DNA of 64,000 nucleotides from Paenibacillus lactis (GCF_017873605.1 NZ_JAGGKI010000003.1:62001-126000); one strand, 5' to 3'; numbered from the stretch's first letter, positions 9,786 to 17,745 are shown. The notes: a model not told the origin generated them from the sequence alone. Made by a program: numbers and translations.

Positions 9786-11153
9786 TTATTGCTCCGCCCT
9801 CGGCTCTAACGAAGCGTTCATACCGGCCAGCTCTTCCTTAATCTGGTGCACGCGTTGTACCGTATTAACCGCCAGCTCATAGACCTGGCTCCCGGACAAT
9901 TCCACTTCATGAACCGCCTGCTGCATTTCATAAAAGAGACGGGTTCCCTCTTCGACGTCGCCTTCGCAGGATTGAAGCTCCTTTAGCGCCGATCCCGCAG
10001 CAGCTGCCGTATCCGCAGCAAGCTGCTGGATATGCTCTAGCAGCTCGGAGATGTCGCCCGCCAGCTTCCGTGTCTGCTTCGCCAAGGATTGGACCTCGCC
10101 TGCTACAACCTGAAAGCCCCGTCCATGCTCTCCGGCGTGGGCCGCCTCGATTGACGCGTTCATCGCCAGCAGGCTGCTCTGATTGGCAAGCTCGGTTATC
10201 GTGCCCGTAATGGAGGAGATGCGGCCTGCGTGGCGCACAAGCTCTTCGGCTTGATCGCCGCGCCGGGTCATATCCCCGATCAGCCCCGCATAGGACGAGG
10301 ATACCCGCTCCAGCTTGTCCGCCCCGGTCTCGGAAAATTCGCGCATTCGGACACATTCAGCTCTCGTCTTGTCCGCGGCTGCCTTAACATCATCGAGCGA
10401 AGCCTCGATATTGCTCGTGTGTCGGTAGCTTCCAGTCAGAATCAGCTCTCTCTTCCGCTCCGCATCCAGCTGCAGCCTACCGGACAAGTTCATAAGGTCC
10501 CGAACGGTGAGCACGCCGGCCAGCACTTCTTGCTGTTTTACAATGATGCAATCGTAAAATTTGTCATCCGGGCGGTGCAGCGCCAGGTTTAACACTTCGG
10601 AGACGGTTTCATCCGCTTCGACTATGGTTGGACTCAAATCCGCGAACTGGAACGCCGGCTTCGGGTAATATAAATCCACTGCGAACCTGCCCATCATCCG
10701 CTGAAAGAAGGCGTCTCTCATAATCAGCCCGGACGGGTTCCCCGGGGTATTGCAGTAGATTACGCACGGGATGCCCGGGTTGCCCATCAACAGCTCCAGC
10801 ACATCAAGGCATGTCTCGGTCTCGCTGATTTCAGGCACGGTTCGAATATATTCCATCATGGACGGCTCCTTCAGCTCGCCCGATGCCTGCGGCGCTAGCC
10901 TCGCTTCCGGATCCTGTAACCGCTCCTCCGCCTGACTGGCTTGATTCATTCGATTCATTTGATTCGTTTGCTCCGTCAGATCCTCGAGAGCTTCCGCGAT
11001 TCCATGAACCGCATTCGGCGCCCCAGCCGCTTGAACCGTTCGTTGATTCTGACCTGCTTGATTCCCTTGATCCACTCGTTTCCCTTGAACCGCCTGATCC
11101 CCTTGAGTGACCTGTCGTCCCGGTGTTTTCCGAAGCAGCGTCATCGGCTCCAT
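9786..11153 (-). CDS. Soluble CBS-domain, MCP-like signalling protein
   Basis: Predicted cytoplasmic chemoreceptor-type protein of 455 residues with no membrane segment. Residues 1-95 are a Gln/Asn-rich low-complexity tail. About 100-225 resemble two CBS repeats, ligand-sensing modules that often bind nucleotides. About 240-450 form the long coiled-coil methyl-accepting signalling domain, with the hairpin-tip signature around 318-362 (ELANQSSLLAMNASIEAAHA, then GEHGRGFQVVAGEV). HAMP and periplasmic domains are absent. A four-repeat Pho box lies upstream, and the gene sits between phoP and pstS, so it is probably part of the Pho response. The start at 11153 is preceded by AGGAG; an ATG three codons in is also possible. 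The partner (CheW/CheA or another kinase) and ligand are unknown. Confidence 0.85.
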   Translation of the reverse strand: MEPMTLLRKTPGRQVTQGDQAVQGKRVDQGNQAGQNQRTVQAAGAPNAVHGIAEALEDLTEQTNQMNRMNQASQAEERLQDPEARLAPQASGELKEPSMMEYIRTVPEISETETCLDVLELLMGNPGIPCVIYCNTPGNPSGLIMRDAFFQRMMGRFAVDLYYPKPAFQFADLSPTIVEADETVSEVLNLALHRPDDKFYDCIIVKQQEVLAGVLTVRDLMNLSGRLQLDAERKRELILTGSYRHTSNIEASLDDVKAAADKTRAECVRMREFSETGADKLERVSSSYAGLIGDMTRRGDQAEELVRHAGRISSITGTITELANQSSLLAMNASIEAAHAGEHGRGFQVVAGEVQSLAKQTRKLAGDISELLEHIQQLAADTAAAAGSALKELQSCEGDVEEGTRLFYEMQQAVHEVELSGSQVYELAVNTVQRVHQIKEELAGMNASLEPRAEQ

Positions 11154-11193
11154 CCTCTCCTAATGGTTCTTTAGACGCATCATATCGAAGGAT

Positions 11194-11232
11194 TGTTATC
11201 GGTATATATTCGGTATGTTAACGCCGTGTAAA
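11194..11232 (-). promoter_or_regulatory. Pho box upstream of the CBS-MCP gene
   Basis: On the minus strand four hexamers follow each other in an exact 11-base register: TTTACA (11227-11232), TTAACA (11216-11221), AATATA (11205-11210) and ATAACA (11194-11199). Two match the PhoP consensus TT(A/C/T)ACA fully and one nearly. The array ends about 40 bases before the start codon, a good place for a PhoP-activated promoter. No clear -10 box was chosen. Confidence 0.8.
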
Positions 11233-11293
11233 TCGCGCGCCAATCTTGGCTGGATATGTAACCAAAGTCTCAGAAAAACGATCCCCTGGAACT

Positions 11294-11316
11294 AAATAAC
11301 CCCGCAGCAAGCGGGG
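11294..11316 (-). terminator. Second hairpin downstream of phoP
   Basis: CCCCGC and GCGGGG form a 6-base stem with a 5-base loop at 11300-11316. On the minus strand it is followed by TTATTTAG, so it could act as a weak backup terminator after phoP. Confidence 0.5.
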
Positions 11317-11370
11317 ATTGGCATCCGATAGAGTTGCTAGTGTCGTTAGCTTCCTTTAACAGCTGGCATA

Positions 11371-11412
11371 AAAAAAGCCTCCGCATCATTTACAGTGAAT
11401 GATGGGAAGCTT
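11371..11412 (-). terminator. Terminator at the end of phoP
   Basis: A long stem (AAGCTTCCCATCATT pairing with AATGATGCGGAGGCTT, with minor mismatches) overlaps the last phoP codons. On the minus strand it ends in a run of seven T. It separates phoP from the CBS-MCP gene. Confidence 0.85.
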
Positions 11413-12121
11413 TATTCGTATTAACAACCAATTTATACCCGACGCCGCGAATCGAATCGATATGCACGGATTCCGGATCGAGCTCCAGCTTTTTGCGGAG
11501 CGAGCTGACATGGACGTCAACGGTGCGTTGGCCGCCGATATAATCGAACCCCCAGACGACGTTCATCAGATCGTCCCGCGTCAAGACGACGCCCGGCTTC
11601 TTCGCCAAATAGAGCAGCACCTCGAATTCCTTCGGACGGAGATTAATGCTCTGCCCGCCGAGCCGCACCTCATATTTCTCGGGGAAGATTTCGAGCTGTC
11701 CGAGCGAGATCACGTTCGCCTGCTGCTCCGAAACCTTCGCTTCCTCGCTTTGACCAGACGTTCTGCGCATGACGGCCGAAACTCTGGCCAGCAGCTCGGA
11801 AACGCCGAACGGCTTCGTAATATAGTCGTCCGCCCCCATCTTCAGGCCTTGCACGACTTCCTCCTCTGCATTCTTCGCCGTGAGAATAATGATCGGCGTC
11901 TTAATGCCTTTGCCTCTAAGCTTCTCTAAAATTTGAAAGCCGTTCATGCCCGGCAGCATGACATCGAGCAGAATCAGGTCGAACTCCTCCTGCGACGCTC
12001 TTTCGTAACCTGCCGTCCCATGCTCTTCAACGGTGACGTCAAAGCCTTCCTGCGTCAAATTGTACGATAACAAACGAGACAGTGTAGGCTCATCTTCAAT
12101 AACAAGTAAACGTTGAGTCAA
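11390..12121 (-). CDS. phoP: Phosphate response regulator PhoP
   Basis: OmpR-family transcription regulator that binds Pho boxes when phosphorylated. Residues 1-120 are a receiver domain with the acidic pocket D10/E11, the phosphorylation site D53 (LLDVMLPGMNG), T/S switch region ILTAKN and Lys in KPFG. Residues 135-240 are a winged-helix domain with LRPKEFEVLLYLA and a C-terminal RGVGYKL hairpin. The gene lies downstream of phoR, the reverse of the Bacillus subtilis order, and has its own Pho box overlapping the phoR stop codon. It ends in an intrinsic terminator. The assignment to PhoP rather than another OmpR regulator rests on the neighbouring pst operon and the Pho boxes. Confidence 0.92.
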   Translation of the reverse strand: MTQRLLVIEDEPTLSRLLSYNLTQEGFDVTVEEHGTAGYERASQEEFDLILLDVMLPGMNGFQILEKLRGKGIKTPIIILTAKNAEEEVVQGLKMGADDYITKPFGVSELLARVSAVMRRTSGQSEEAKVSEQQANVISLGQLEIFPEKYEVRLGGQSINLRPKEFEVLLYLAKKPGVVLTRDDLMNVVWGFDYIGGQRTVDVHVSSLRKKLELDPESVHIDSIRGVGYKLVVNTNKASHHSL

Positions 12122-12165
12122 TATTAACCCCGCCTTGTGTATGGATTGGATTACTTGTTTCAGTA

Positions 12166-12193
12166 TATAAACTGAATGTTAACGCTGTGTTAA
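12166..12193 (-). promoter_or_regulatory. Pho box between phoR and phoP
   Basis: Minus-strand hexamers TTAACA (12188-12193), TTAACA (12177-12182) and TTTATA (12166-12171) are spaced exactly 11 bases apart. The first overlaps the phoR stop codon. The position 45 bases before the phoP start suggests an internal, PhoP-activated promoter that boosts phoP over phoR. Confidence 0.82.
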
Positions 12194-13998
12194 ATTCCCG
12201 CTTCCTCGTGTTCCTGAAGAACGGGAAGCTCGATGATGAAGGAGCTCCCAACGCCCAGCTCGCTTTCCACATCGATCCGGCCGTGATGCATATCCACCAG
12301 ATGCTTAACGATCGATAGGCCAAGTCCCGTACCGCCTGATCCCCGGGATCTCGCTTTGTCCACCCGATAAAACCGCTCGAAGATACGCGGAAGATCCTTC
12401 TTCGGTATACCGATCCCCGAATCCTTTACAATGAACTGGACGATGTCCTCGGACTGGCCGTTATGCAGTTTTTCCCGTGCCGTCAATTTGACCCTGCCGC
12501 CCTCCTGCGTATAGTTGATCGCATTGGATAACAGATTCATGAAGATTTGGCGCAGCTTGTCCTCATCGCCTTCCATGAACAGCTCTTCTGGCACGTCGAG
12601 CTCGAGGCTGATCCGCTTCTTCTCCGCCACCGTGCGCATCATCTCGGATATCGTCTCGAAGAATGCCTGCAGATGGATCGGCGAATAGTCCATCTGAACG
12701 CGCTTGGACTCGATGGAAGACAGCTCCAGAATATCGCCGATCAGCCGGTTGAGCCGCTCGGATTCATCATAGATGATTTGGAGAAACGATCTGGCGGTCT
12801 TCTCATCCGACACGCCGCCGCCAAGAAGCGTCTCGGCAAACCCCTTAACGGCCGCAAGCGGTGTCTTGAGCTCATGCGATACATTCGCCACGAATTCGCT
12901 TCGCATTCTCTCCAATCTGCGGATGTCGCTTACATCCTGGAGCAGGAATAGCATGCCCCGGTAGGCCCCATCCTCCTGCACCATCGGGACCCCGTCCAGC
13001 CGGACAATCGATTCGACCGGGTAATACAGATTCCGTTCTTCATGGAAGCTGTTACGGTTCTCGAGCCCTTCCTTCATCAGCTTCGTGAGCTCGTAATGCT
13101 GCTTGAGCTCCCGATACGATTTTCCGGTAATCACTTCGGCGTCAACGCCCAGCATTCTCTCGGCCGCCCGGTTGATGAGCATAATATGGCCCGATCCGTT
13201 CACCATGACGATCCCGCCTGTCATGTTGTTCAGGACGCTCTGGAGCAAATCTTCATTGTCCCGGATCGTCCGAACTTGGGTCTGAAGACTGTCGGCCATC
13301 CCGTTGATCGCTTGCGCCAGCTGGCCGATCTCATCCTTACGGTTAATATTCACCCGCGCATCATACTCCAAACGCGCAATGCGTCTGGCGACTCTCGTGA
13401 TTTTCTCGAGCGGCGACGTCAGCCCCTTCGCCACGCGAATGCTCAGAAGACTCGCTGCGAGGAACAGAATCGCAAGACCAATGCCCATCACCGTCCAGCC
13501 TTGCCGGACGCCTTGGTCGACCTGACTGAGGCTGAGGGACAGTCGCACGAAGCCATCGAAGGAATCGCCGACCTTAACGGGCAGCGCGACGTACAGCATG
13601 TCCTGCCCCAGCGTGCTGCTGCGGCGGATGGTGCTCCCTTTGCCGGTCTTCTCCGCTTCCAAGACTTCCTCGCGGTAAGCATGATTATCCATGGTCACGG
13701 GGTTGCTCTCGGAATCTCCGATCACCCGTCCATCCTTCGTTATAAACGTAACCCTTGCATCAGACAGCTCTTCAAGCTGAAGAGAACGGTTCGTATAATA
13801 CTCGACGGCATCCGGGCTGTCGGTATCCGGAAAATCCATCATCGTCTGCAGAAGCCGGATCTCCCGGATCATATTGTCCTCCAGCAGCTGAATATGGGAT
13901 TGCTTAAATACCTTTACCATGGCCAGACCGGCGCCAAGCATGGATAAACCGATCAATACCAGCATGATCAGGGTTAGACGGTTGCGAAACTGCTTCAT
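12190..13998 (-). CDS. phoR: Phosphate sensor histidine kinase PhoR
   Basis: Membrane histidine kinase that phosphorylates PhoP on phosphate limitation. From the ATG at 13998 (after AGGAAAGGGAGAGAGC) the protein is 602 residues. It has one membrane helix at about 10-30, an extracytoplasmic sensor at about 31-165, a second helix at about 168-190, a HAMP linker, a PAS domain (about 250-360), the phosphoacceptor His375 in SHELKTP and an ATPase domain with N, G1 (DSGIGIPKKD) and G2 (GTGLGLSI) boxes. An in-frame upstream ATG 44 codons earlier lacks a comparable ribosome site and would overlap the promoter. The architecture matches Bacillus-type PhoR/PnpS. It precedes phoP on the same strand. Confidence 0.93.
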   Translation of the reverse strand: MKQFRNRLTLIMLVLIGLSMLGAGLAMVKVFKQSHIQLLEDNMIREIRLLQTMMDFPDTDSPDAVEYYTNRSLQLEELSDARVTFITKDGRVIGDSESNPVTMDNHAYREEVLEAEKTGKGSTIRRSSTLGQDMLYVALPVKVGDSFDGFVRLSLSLSQVDQGVRQGWTVMGIGLAILFLAASLLSIRVAKGLTSPLEKITRVARRIARLEYDARVNINRKDEIGQLAQAINGMADSLQTQVRTIRDNEDLLQSVLNNMTGGIVMVNGSGHIMLINRAAERMLGVDAEVITGKSYRELKQHYELTKLMKEGLENRNSFHEERNLYYPVESIVRLDGVPMVQEDGAYRGMLFLLQDVSDIRRLERMRSEFVANVSHELKTPLAAVKGFAETLLGGGVSDEKTARSFLQIIYDESERLNRLIGDILELSSIESKRVQMDYSPIHLQAFFETISEMMRTVAEKKRISLELDVPEELFMEGDEDKLRQIFMNLLSNAINYTQEGGRVKLTAREKLHNGQSEDIVQFIVKDSGIGIPKKDLPRIFERFYRVDKARSRGSGGTGLGLSIVKHLVDMHHGRIDVESELGVGSSFIIELPVLQEHEEAGI

Positions 13999-14046
13999 GC
14001 TCTCTCCCTTTCCTCTTGTGCCTTGCATTCGATGTATTTGCTTCCC

Positions 14047-14076
14047 ATCATAAACCTTGTCCCCGTCATCCTGCAA
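14047..14076 (-). promoter_or_regulatory. Putative vegetative promoter of phoR
   Basis: On the minus strand TTGCAG (14071-14076) and TATGAT (14047-14052) are separated by 18 bases, a good sigma-A type pair. They lie downstream of the fumarase terminator and 48 bases before the chosen phoR start. Confidence 0.6.
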
Positions 14077-14128
14077 CGTTAAATCCGTAAGACGAAGGGG
14101 ATCCCTCCCGCCAGCAATCTCTAAATGC

Positions 14129-14163
14129 AAAAAGCACCGATCGGCATAAAGCCAATCGATGCT
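14129..14163 (-). terminator. Terminator of the fumarase gene
   Basis: An imperfect 13-base stem (AGCATCGATTGGC with GCCGATCGGTGCT on the minus strand, 5-base loop) is followed by five T. It lies 17 bases past the fumarase stop. Confidence 0.8.
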
Positions 14164-14179
14164 GCTTCATCATTATGAA

Positions 14180-15733
14180 TTATGAAAAGACCGGATCCTT
14201 AAACATGGCCAGCTTGGCGGCGGAATCCTTGCTTACATCCGCATGCAGGCTGTTTCCGTGCGAATCCATCGTAACGATTGCGGCAAATCCATCGACCTCG
14301 AGATGCCACATCGCTTCGGGAATGCCGAACTCCATGAAATCCACGCCGTTCACTTTTTTGATGCACTCGGCATAATACTGGGCCGCGCCGCCGATGGCGT
14401 TCAAATATACGCCGCCGTGCTCCTGCAAGGCTTGAAGCGTCTTCGGACCCATTCCGCCTTTTCCGATAACCGCCCGGATGCCGAATTTCTTGAGGATTTC
14501 CCCTTGATAAGGCTCCTCGCGGATGCTTGTCGTCGGTCCGGCCGCCTTCACATGCCAGCCTTCCTCGTCCTTCAGCATAACCGGCCCGCAGTGGTAAATG
14601 ACCGCGCCGTTCAGGTCGATCGGTGCGTCATGATCCATCAGATACTTATGTAACGCATCCCGTCCGGTATGCATCTCCCCGCGAATCACAACGACGTCGC
14701 CGACGCGGAGGCTGCGGATTTGCTCCTCGCTGATCGGCGTCTGCAGAACGATCTCCCGTCCTTGCCCTTGCACCGCGGCAGAGCCTGCCGACGCAGCGGC
14801 TGCTTCACTCGCTGCATTCATCCGTACCTCGTTGCCCGCTTCGTACAGCCACTCCGCAATTTCGCCGGTCGCCGGCTCAATCATGACACCTTGTCGGCGG
14901 AACGCCCAGCAGTTGTACGCAACCGAGACAAAGAAGCTCGCAGGCAGACGGTTCATGACGCCGATTTTACAGCCCAGCAGCGTAACTTCGCCGCCGAAGC
15001 CCATGGTGCCTATGCCCAGCTTGTTTGCATTTTCGAGAATATAATCCTCCAGCTTTGCCAAATCCTCGTTCGGATTCACATCGTCGAGATGACGGAAAAG
15101 CTGCTGCTTGGCCAGCTCATAGCCTGTTGTCCGGTCCCCGCCGATGCCGACCCCGATAAAGCCTGCGCTGCAGCCTTGTCCTTGGGCCTGGTAGATCGAA
15201 TGAAGAATGCATTTGCGGATGCCGTCCAAATCACGGCCCGCTTTGCCGAGACCCTCAAGCTCCGTTGGCAGGCTGTATTGAATATTCTTGTTCTCGCAGC
15301 CGCCGCCCTTCAGAATGAGACGGACATCGATCTTGTCCTGCTCCCACTGCTCGAAATGAATGACCGGCGTTCCGGGTCCGAGGTTATCCCCGCTATTGGC
15401 TCCTGTCAAGGAATCGACCGAGTTCGGACGGAGCTTGCCATCCTTGGTTGCGCGGACGACGGCCTGATATATGGCCTTCTTCATTTCGATTTGGTTGGCG
15501 CCTACAGGAGTATGTACGATAAAGGTCGGCATTCCCGTATCCTGGCAGATCGGCGATACCTCCTGCTCGGCCATTTCGATATTCTGAGCGATCGTTGCCA
15601 AGGCGAGCCCCGCGCGCGTAGCCGCATCCTCTGCAGCGCGTCCGCGGTTTACCGCTCTGCGGACATCTCCCGGAAGATTCGTGGACGTCTCCACAATCAG
15701 TTTGTACATGCTTTCTTCAAAATGCTTCATCAC
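14180..15733 (-). CDS. fumA: Class I (iron-sulfur) fumarate hydratase
   Basis: Interconverts fumarate and malate in the TCA cycle. This is the oxygen-sensitive [4Fe-4S] class, with alpha and beta parts fused in one chain of 517 residues. Three candidate cluster ligands are Cys63 (SPICQDTGMPTF), Cys146 (GGGCENKN) and Cys188 (GQGCSAGFIGVG). The beta part begins near residue 333 and holds the KGGMGPKT and CIKKVNGVDFMEFGIPEAMW segments. The start is uncertain: GTG at 15733, ATG at 15730 or ATG at 15709, none with a strong ribosome site. It lies between the mdh-icd-citZ group and phoR and has its own terminator. It is distinct from class II fumarase (FumC/CitG). Confidence 0.93.
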   Translation of the reverse strand: MMKHFEESMYKLIVETSTNLPGDVRRAVNRGRAAEDAATRAGLALATIAQNIEMAEQEVSPICQDTGMPTFIVHTPVGANQIEMKKAIYQAVVRATKDGKLRPNSVDSLTGANSGDNLGPGTPVIHFEQWEQDKIDVRLILKGGGCENKNIQYSLPTELEGLGKAGRDLDGIRKCILHSIYQAQGQGCSAGFIGVGIGGDRTTGYELAKQQLFRHLDDVNPNEDLAKLEDYILENANKLGIGTMGFGGEVTLLGCKIGVMNRLPASFFVSVAYNCWAFRRQGVMIEPATGEIAEWLYEAGNEVRMNAASEAAAASAGSAAVQGQGREIVLQTPISEEQIRSLRVGDVVVIRGEMHTGRDALHKYLMDHDAPIDLNGAVIYHCGPVMLKDEEGWHVKAAGPTTSIREEPYQGEILKKFGIRAVIGKGGMGPKTLQALQEHGGVYLNAIGGAAQYYAECIKKVNGVDFMEFGIPEAMWHLEVDGFAAIVTMDSHGNSLHADVSKDSAAKLAMFKDPVFS

Positions 15734-16173
15734 TTGATTTTCAACCTCTCTTTCGATGACCAGCTTGCCGCTAAGGTATCCTGGTTAGTCCCAAGGTATA
15801 TCATATCACAACAAACCGGCCATGAAAGGGTTTACTTTGAATTTGAACGCATGGCTGGAAATGTGCCGTTTACATGCATTGAATAACCATACCAATCTAT
15901 AAACCTCGCATATGTTAATAGAGAAGGAGGTGATATGATACGGCGATAGGATCGGCGACGATGAGCCCGAATCCATCATCCGTTCCAACGTTCCGGCAGA
16001 CGCTCGGCAGAGACTCGGCTGACGCTGTCCCGGATTCACGCCATCCGCGATTCGGGCACCCTTCCATCCGGATCCGTCGCCTCTAAAGCCATAGAATCCA
16101 GCGCCGAACGTATCCATTGCGTTAACGTCAGCTTCACCGTAACCGCCGTTTAACCGTGTTCCGCGCACCTCAG
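15734..16173. other. Spacer with mini-ORF and inverted repeats
   Basis: This spacer between fumarase and the dehydrogenase terminator has no convincing protein gene. On the plus strand a very strong ribosome site (AGAAGGAGGTGAT) precedes a four-codon reading frame at 15935-15949. Downstream, two distant pairs of complementary blocks, GGCGACG (15954-15960) with CGTCGCC (16075-16081) and GCCCGAATC (15965-15973) with GATTCGGGC (16049-16057), could close a structured RNA. A 120-codon minus-strand frame (15806-16168) starts within a few bases of the terminator and looks like chance. Confidence 0.45.
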
Positions 16174-16221
16174 CAAAAAACAGCGGATGATCGCCCCGGC
16201 TTTACGCCTGATCATCCGCTG
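16174..16221 (-). terminator. Terminator of the short-chain dehydrogenase
   Basis: A perfect 12-base stem CAGCGGATGATC/GATCATCCGCTG with a 17-base loop (16181-16221) is followed on the minus strand by TTTTTTG, 34 bases past the dehydrogenase stop. Confidence 0.85.
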
Positions 16222-16254
16222 ATGCTCAAAGATTAGGGTTCGGTATCCTCCAGC

Positions 16255-17127
16255 CTAACCGTTAATCACTTCGCCGCCGTTCACGTGAATGACTTGCCCG
16301 CTAACGTATGAAGAGTCCGAAGAGGCGAGATAGACGTATGCAGGCGCCAGTTCTTCCGGCTGCCCCGGTCTCTTCATCGGCTGGGTCGAGCCGAACTCGC
16401 TGACCTGATCCGCAGGGAAGGTTGACGGGATGAGCGGCGTCCAGATTGGTCCCGGTGCTACCGCGTTGACCCGGATCCCTTGTCCGACGACGTTCATGGA
16501 GAGGGACCGCGTAAAGGCTACGATCGCTCCCTTCGTCGAAGCATAATCCAACAACTGCGGGCTTCCCCGGTAAGCCGTAATGGATGTGGTATTAATAATC
16601 GCACTGCCCTTAGACAGATGCGTCATGGCCGCCTGGGTCATAAAGAACATGCCGAATATGTTCGTACGGAACGTGCGCTCCAGCTGCTCCTTCGTAATAT
16701 CTTCAATCTTCTTCTGCGGATGCTGCTCAGCGGCATTGTTCACGAGAATGTCCAGTTTTCCCAGCTTCTCCACCGTCTCCTTCACCGCATCGCGGCAAAA
16801 GGCATCATCTCCGACATCGCCTGCAATCAGGATGCACTTTCTCCCTTCCTGCTCAACCTGCCGTTTGGTTTCCTCGGCATCCTGATGCTCATTTAAATAA
16901 ACGATGGATACGTCGGCGCCCTCCTTGGCATAGTGAACCGCTACCGCCCGGCCAATTCCGCTGTCTCCGCCGGTAATCAGCGCCACCTTTCCCTCCAGCT
17001 TGCCGGCCGCTTTATACGCATTGCTTTCGAACTCCGGCTGCGGGTGCATCTCCGTCTCGGAACCCGGCCGATGATTCTGGTGCTGAGGGGGCATTGTCTG
17101 TTTTTGTTGGTCTTGTGTCATGTTCAC
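16255..17127 (-). CDS. Short-chain dehydrogenase/reductase
   Basis: NAD(P)-dependent oxidoreductase of the classical SDR family, close in layout to the Bacillus general-stress proteins YdaD/YhxC (long-tailed SDRs). A hydrophilic 40-residue tail rich in Gln and His precedes the Rossmann fold. The dinucleotide motif TGGDSGIG is at 52-59, followed by NNAAEQ, the catalytic Ser in NTTSITAY and the Y-A-S-T-K active-site motif. The C-terminus SYVSGQVIHVNGGEVING is typical. The first codon is GTG at 17127; the ATG two codons later has better spacing from AAAGGAG. The substrate is unknown. It lies directly downstream of the MITE-like element, which may affect its promoter. Confidence 0.9.
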   Translation of the reverse strand: MNMTQDQQKQTMPPQHQNHRPGSETEMHPQPEFESNAYKAAGKLEGKVALITGGDSGIGRAVAVHYAKEGADVSIVYLNEHQDAEETKRQVEQEGRKCILIAGDVGDDAFCRDAVKETVEKLGKLDILVNNAAEQHPQKKIEDITKEQLERTFRTNIFGMFFMTQAAMTHLSKGSAIINTTSITAYRGSPQLLDYASTKGAIVAFTRSLSMNVVGQGIRVNAVAPGPIWTPLIPSTFPADQVSEFGSTQPMKRPGQPEELAPAYVYLASSDSSYVSGQVIHVNGGEVING

Positions 17128-17152
17128 ATGTCTCCTTTCAGGTTAGCTGTAG

Positions 17153-17530
17153 AGGTTGTTCAAAAAGTCGTCTTTTGATCACGAAGTGAGTCAAGGAGTA
17201 ACTCGGCATCGAATCTTGAATTCAGCCGGGCCTAAGTAGATGCTTCCGAAGCATGTTTCCTGCGGAAACATTTCAAGTGCTCACGTACCCAAAACAGCTG
17301 ATGCTTTCGAAGGCGTTTTCTGCGAAAACGTTTAGCTCCGCTCCTCAGTCCCCAGCTTCATTTAACCTAAAGCGTTTTGAATAAAACGCACTTCGGAAGG
17401 ATTCGCTAAAGCGTTTTGAAAAAACGCACTTCGGAAGGATTCGCTAAAGCGTTTTGAAAAAACGCACTTCGGAAGCATAAGCCTCGGTGCTGAAAATCCG
17501 ACTTTTTGGACACGGACTGTAAGACAACCT
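17153..17530. mobile_element. MITE-like palindromic element
   Basis: A non-coding block of about 380 bases begins AGGTTGTTCAAAAAGTCG and its right end, read in reverse, begins AGGTTGTC and contains CCAAAAAGTCGGATTTTC, so the ends are imperfect inverted repeats. Inside are at least five short hairpins of the forms ATGTTTC-CTGC-GGAAACAT and GCGTTTT-loop-AAAACGC, separated by CTTCGGAAG or CTTCCGAAG palindromes. No transposase is present, so it would depend on one elsewhere in the genome. It sits immediately before the dehydrogenase start codon. Status as a mobile repeat is inferred from structure only. Confidence 0.6.
17368..17476. repeat. Tandem repeat of about 38 bases, three copies
   Basis: Three near-identical copies start at 17368, 17407 and 17445 (periods 39 and 38). 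Each contains the hairpin AAGCGTTTTGA...AACGCACTTCGGAAG; the third is incomplete at its end. The copies lie inside the MITE-like element and probably arose by slippage or stepwise duplication. Confidence 0.85.
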
Positions 17531-17633
17531 TTCATAGGATGTGTACGACTCGGCTCTTTATACGAGTGAAAAGCCTTCGATATGATATTTACCCGAATGC
17601 GGGATGATCAAACGTTTCATAAGAAAACCAAAA

Positions 17634-17667
17634 AGGTGGAGAACTAGCCTGTTCTCCACCTTTTTTT
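17634..17667 (-). terminator. Bidirectional terminator after the membrane protein gene
   Basis: An 11-base perfect stem AGGTGGAGAAC/GTTCTCCACCT with a 6-base loop has a T-rich tail on both strands. The nearest gene reading into it is the minus-strand gene ending at 17746. Confidence 0.85.
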
Positions 17668-17745
17668 ATCCATAAACGGAAAGGAGCCGTCCCTGTAGAA
17701 AAATCCACGCAGGGGACAGCACCTTCTTGGTTCTATGTAGCAATT

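Noticed and set aside
14669..15886. 405-codon plus-strand frame antisense to fumarase
   Set aside because: Shadow of the fumarase gene; no start context and no family match.
15806..16168. 120-codon minus-strand frame upstream of fumarase
   Set aside because: It starts a few bases after a terminator, leaving no room for a promoter, and has no family resemblance.
17367..17476. Short repeats resembling a CRISPR array
   Set aside because: The copies are contiguous, with no unique spacers, and each is itself a hairpin; no cas genes are near. They fit a tandem repeat inside a MITE-like element.
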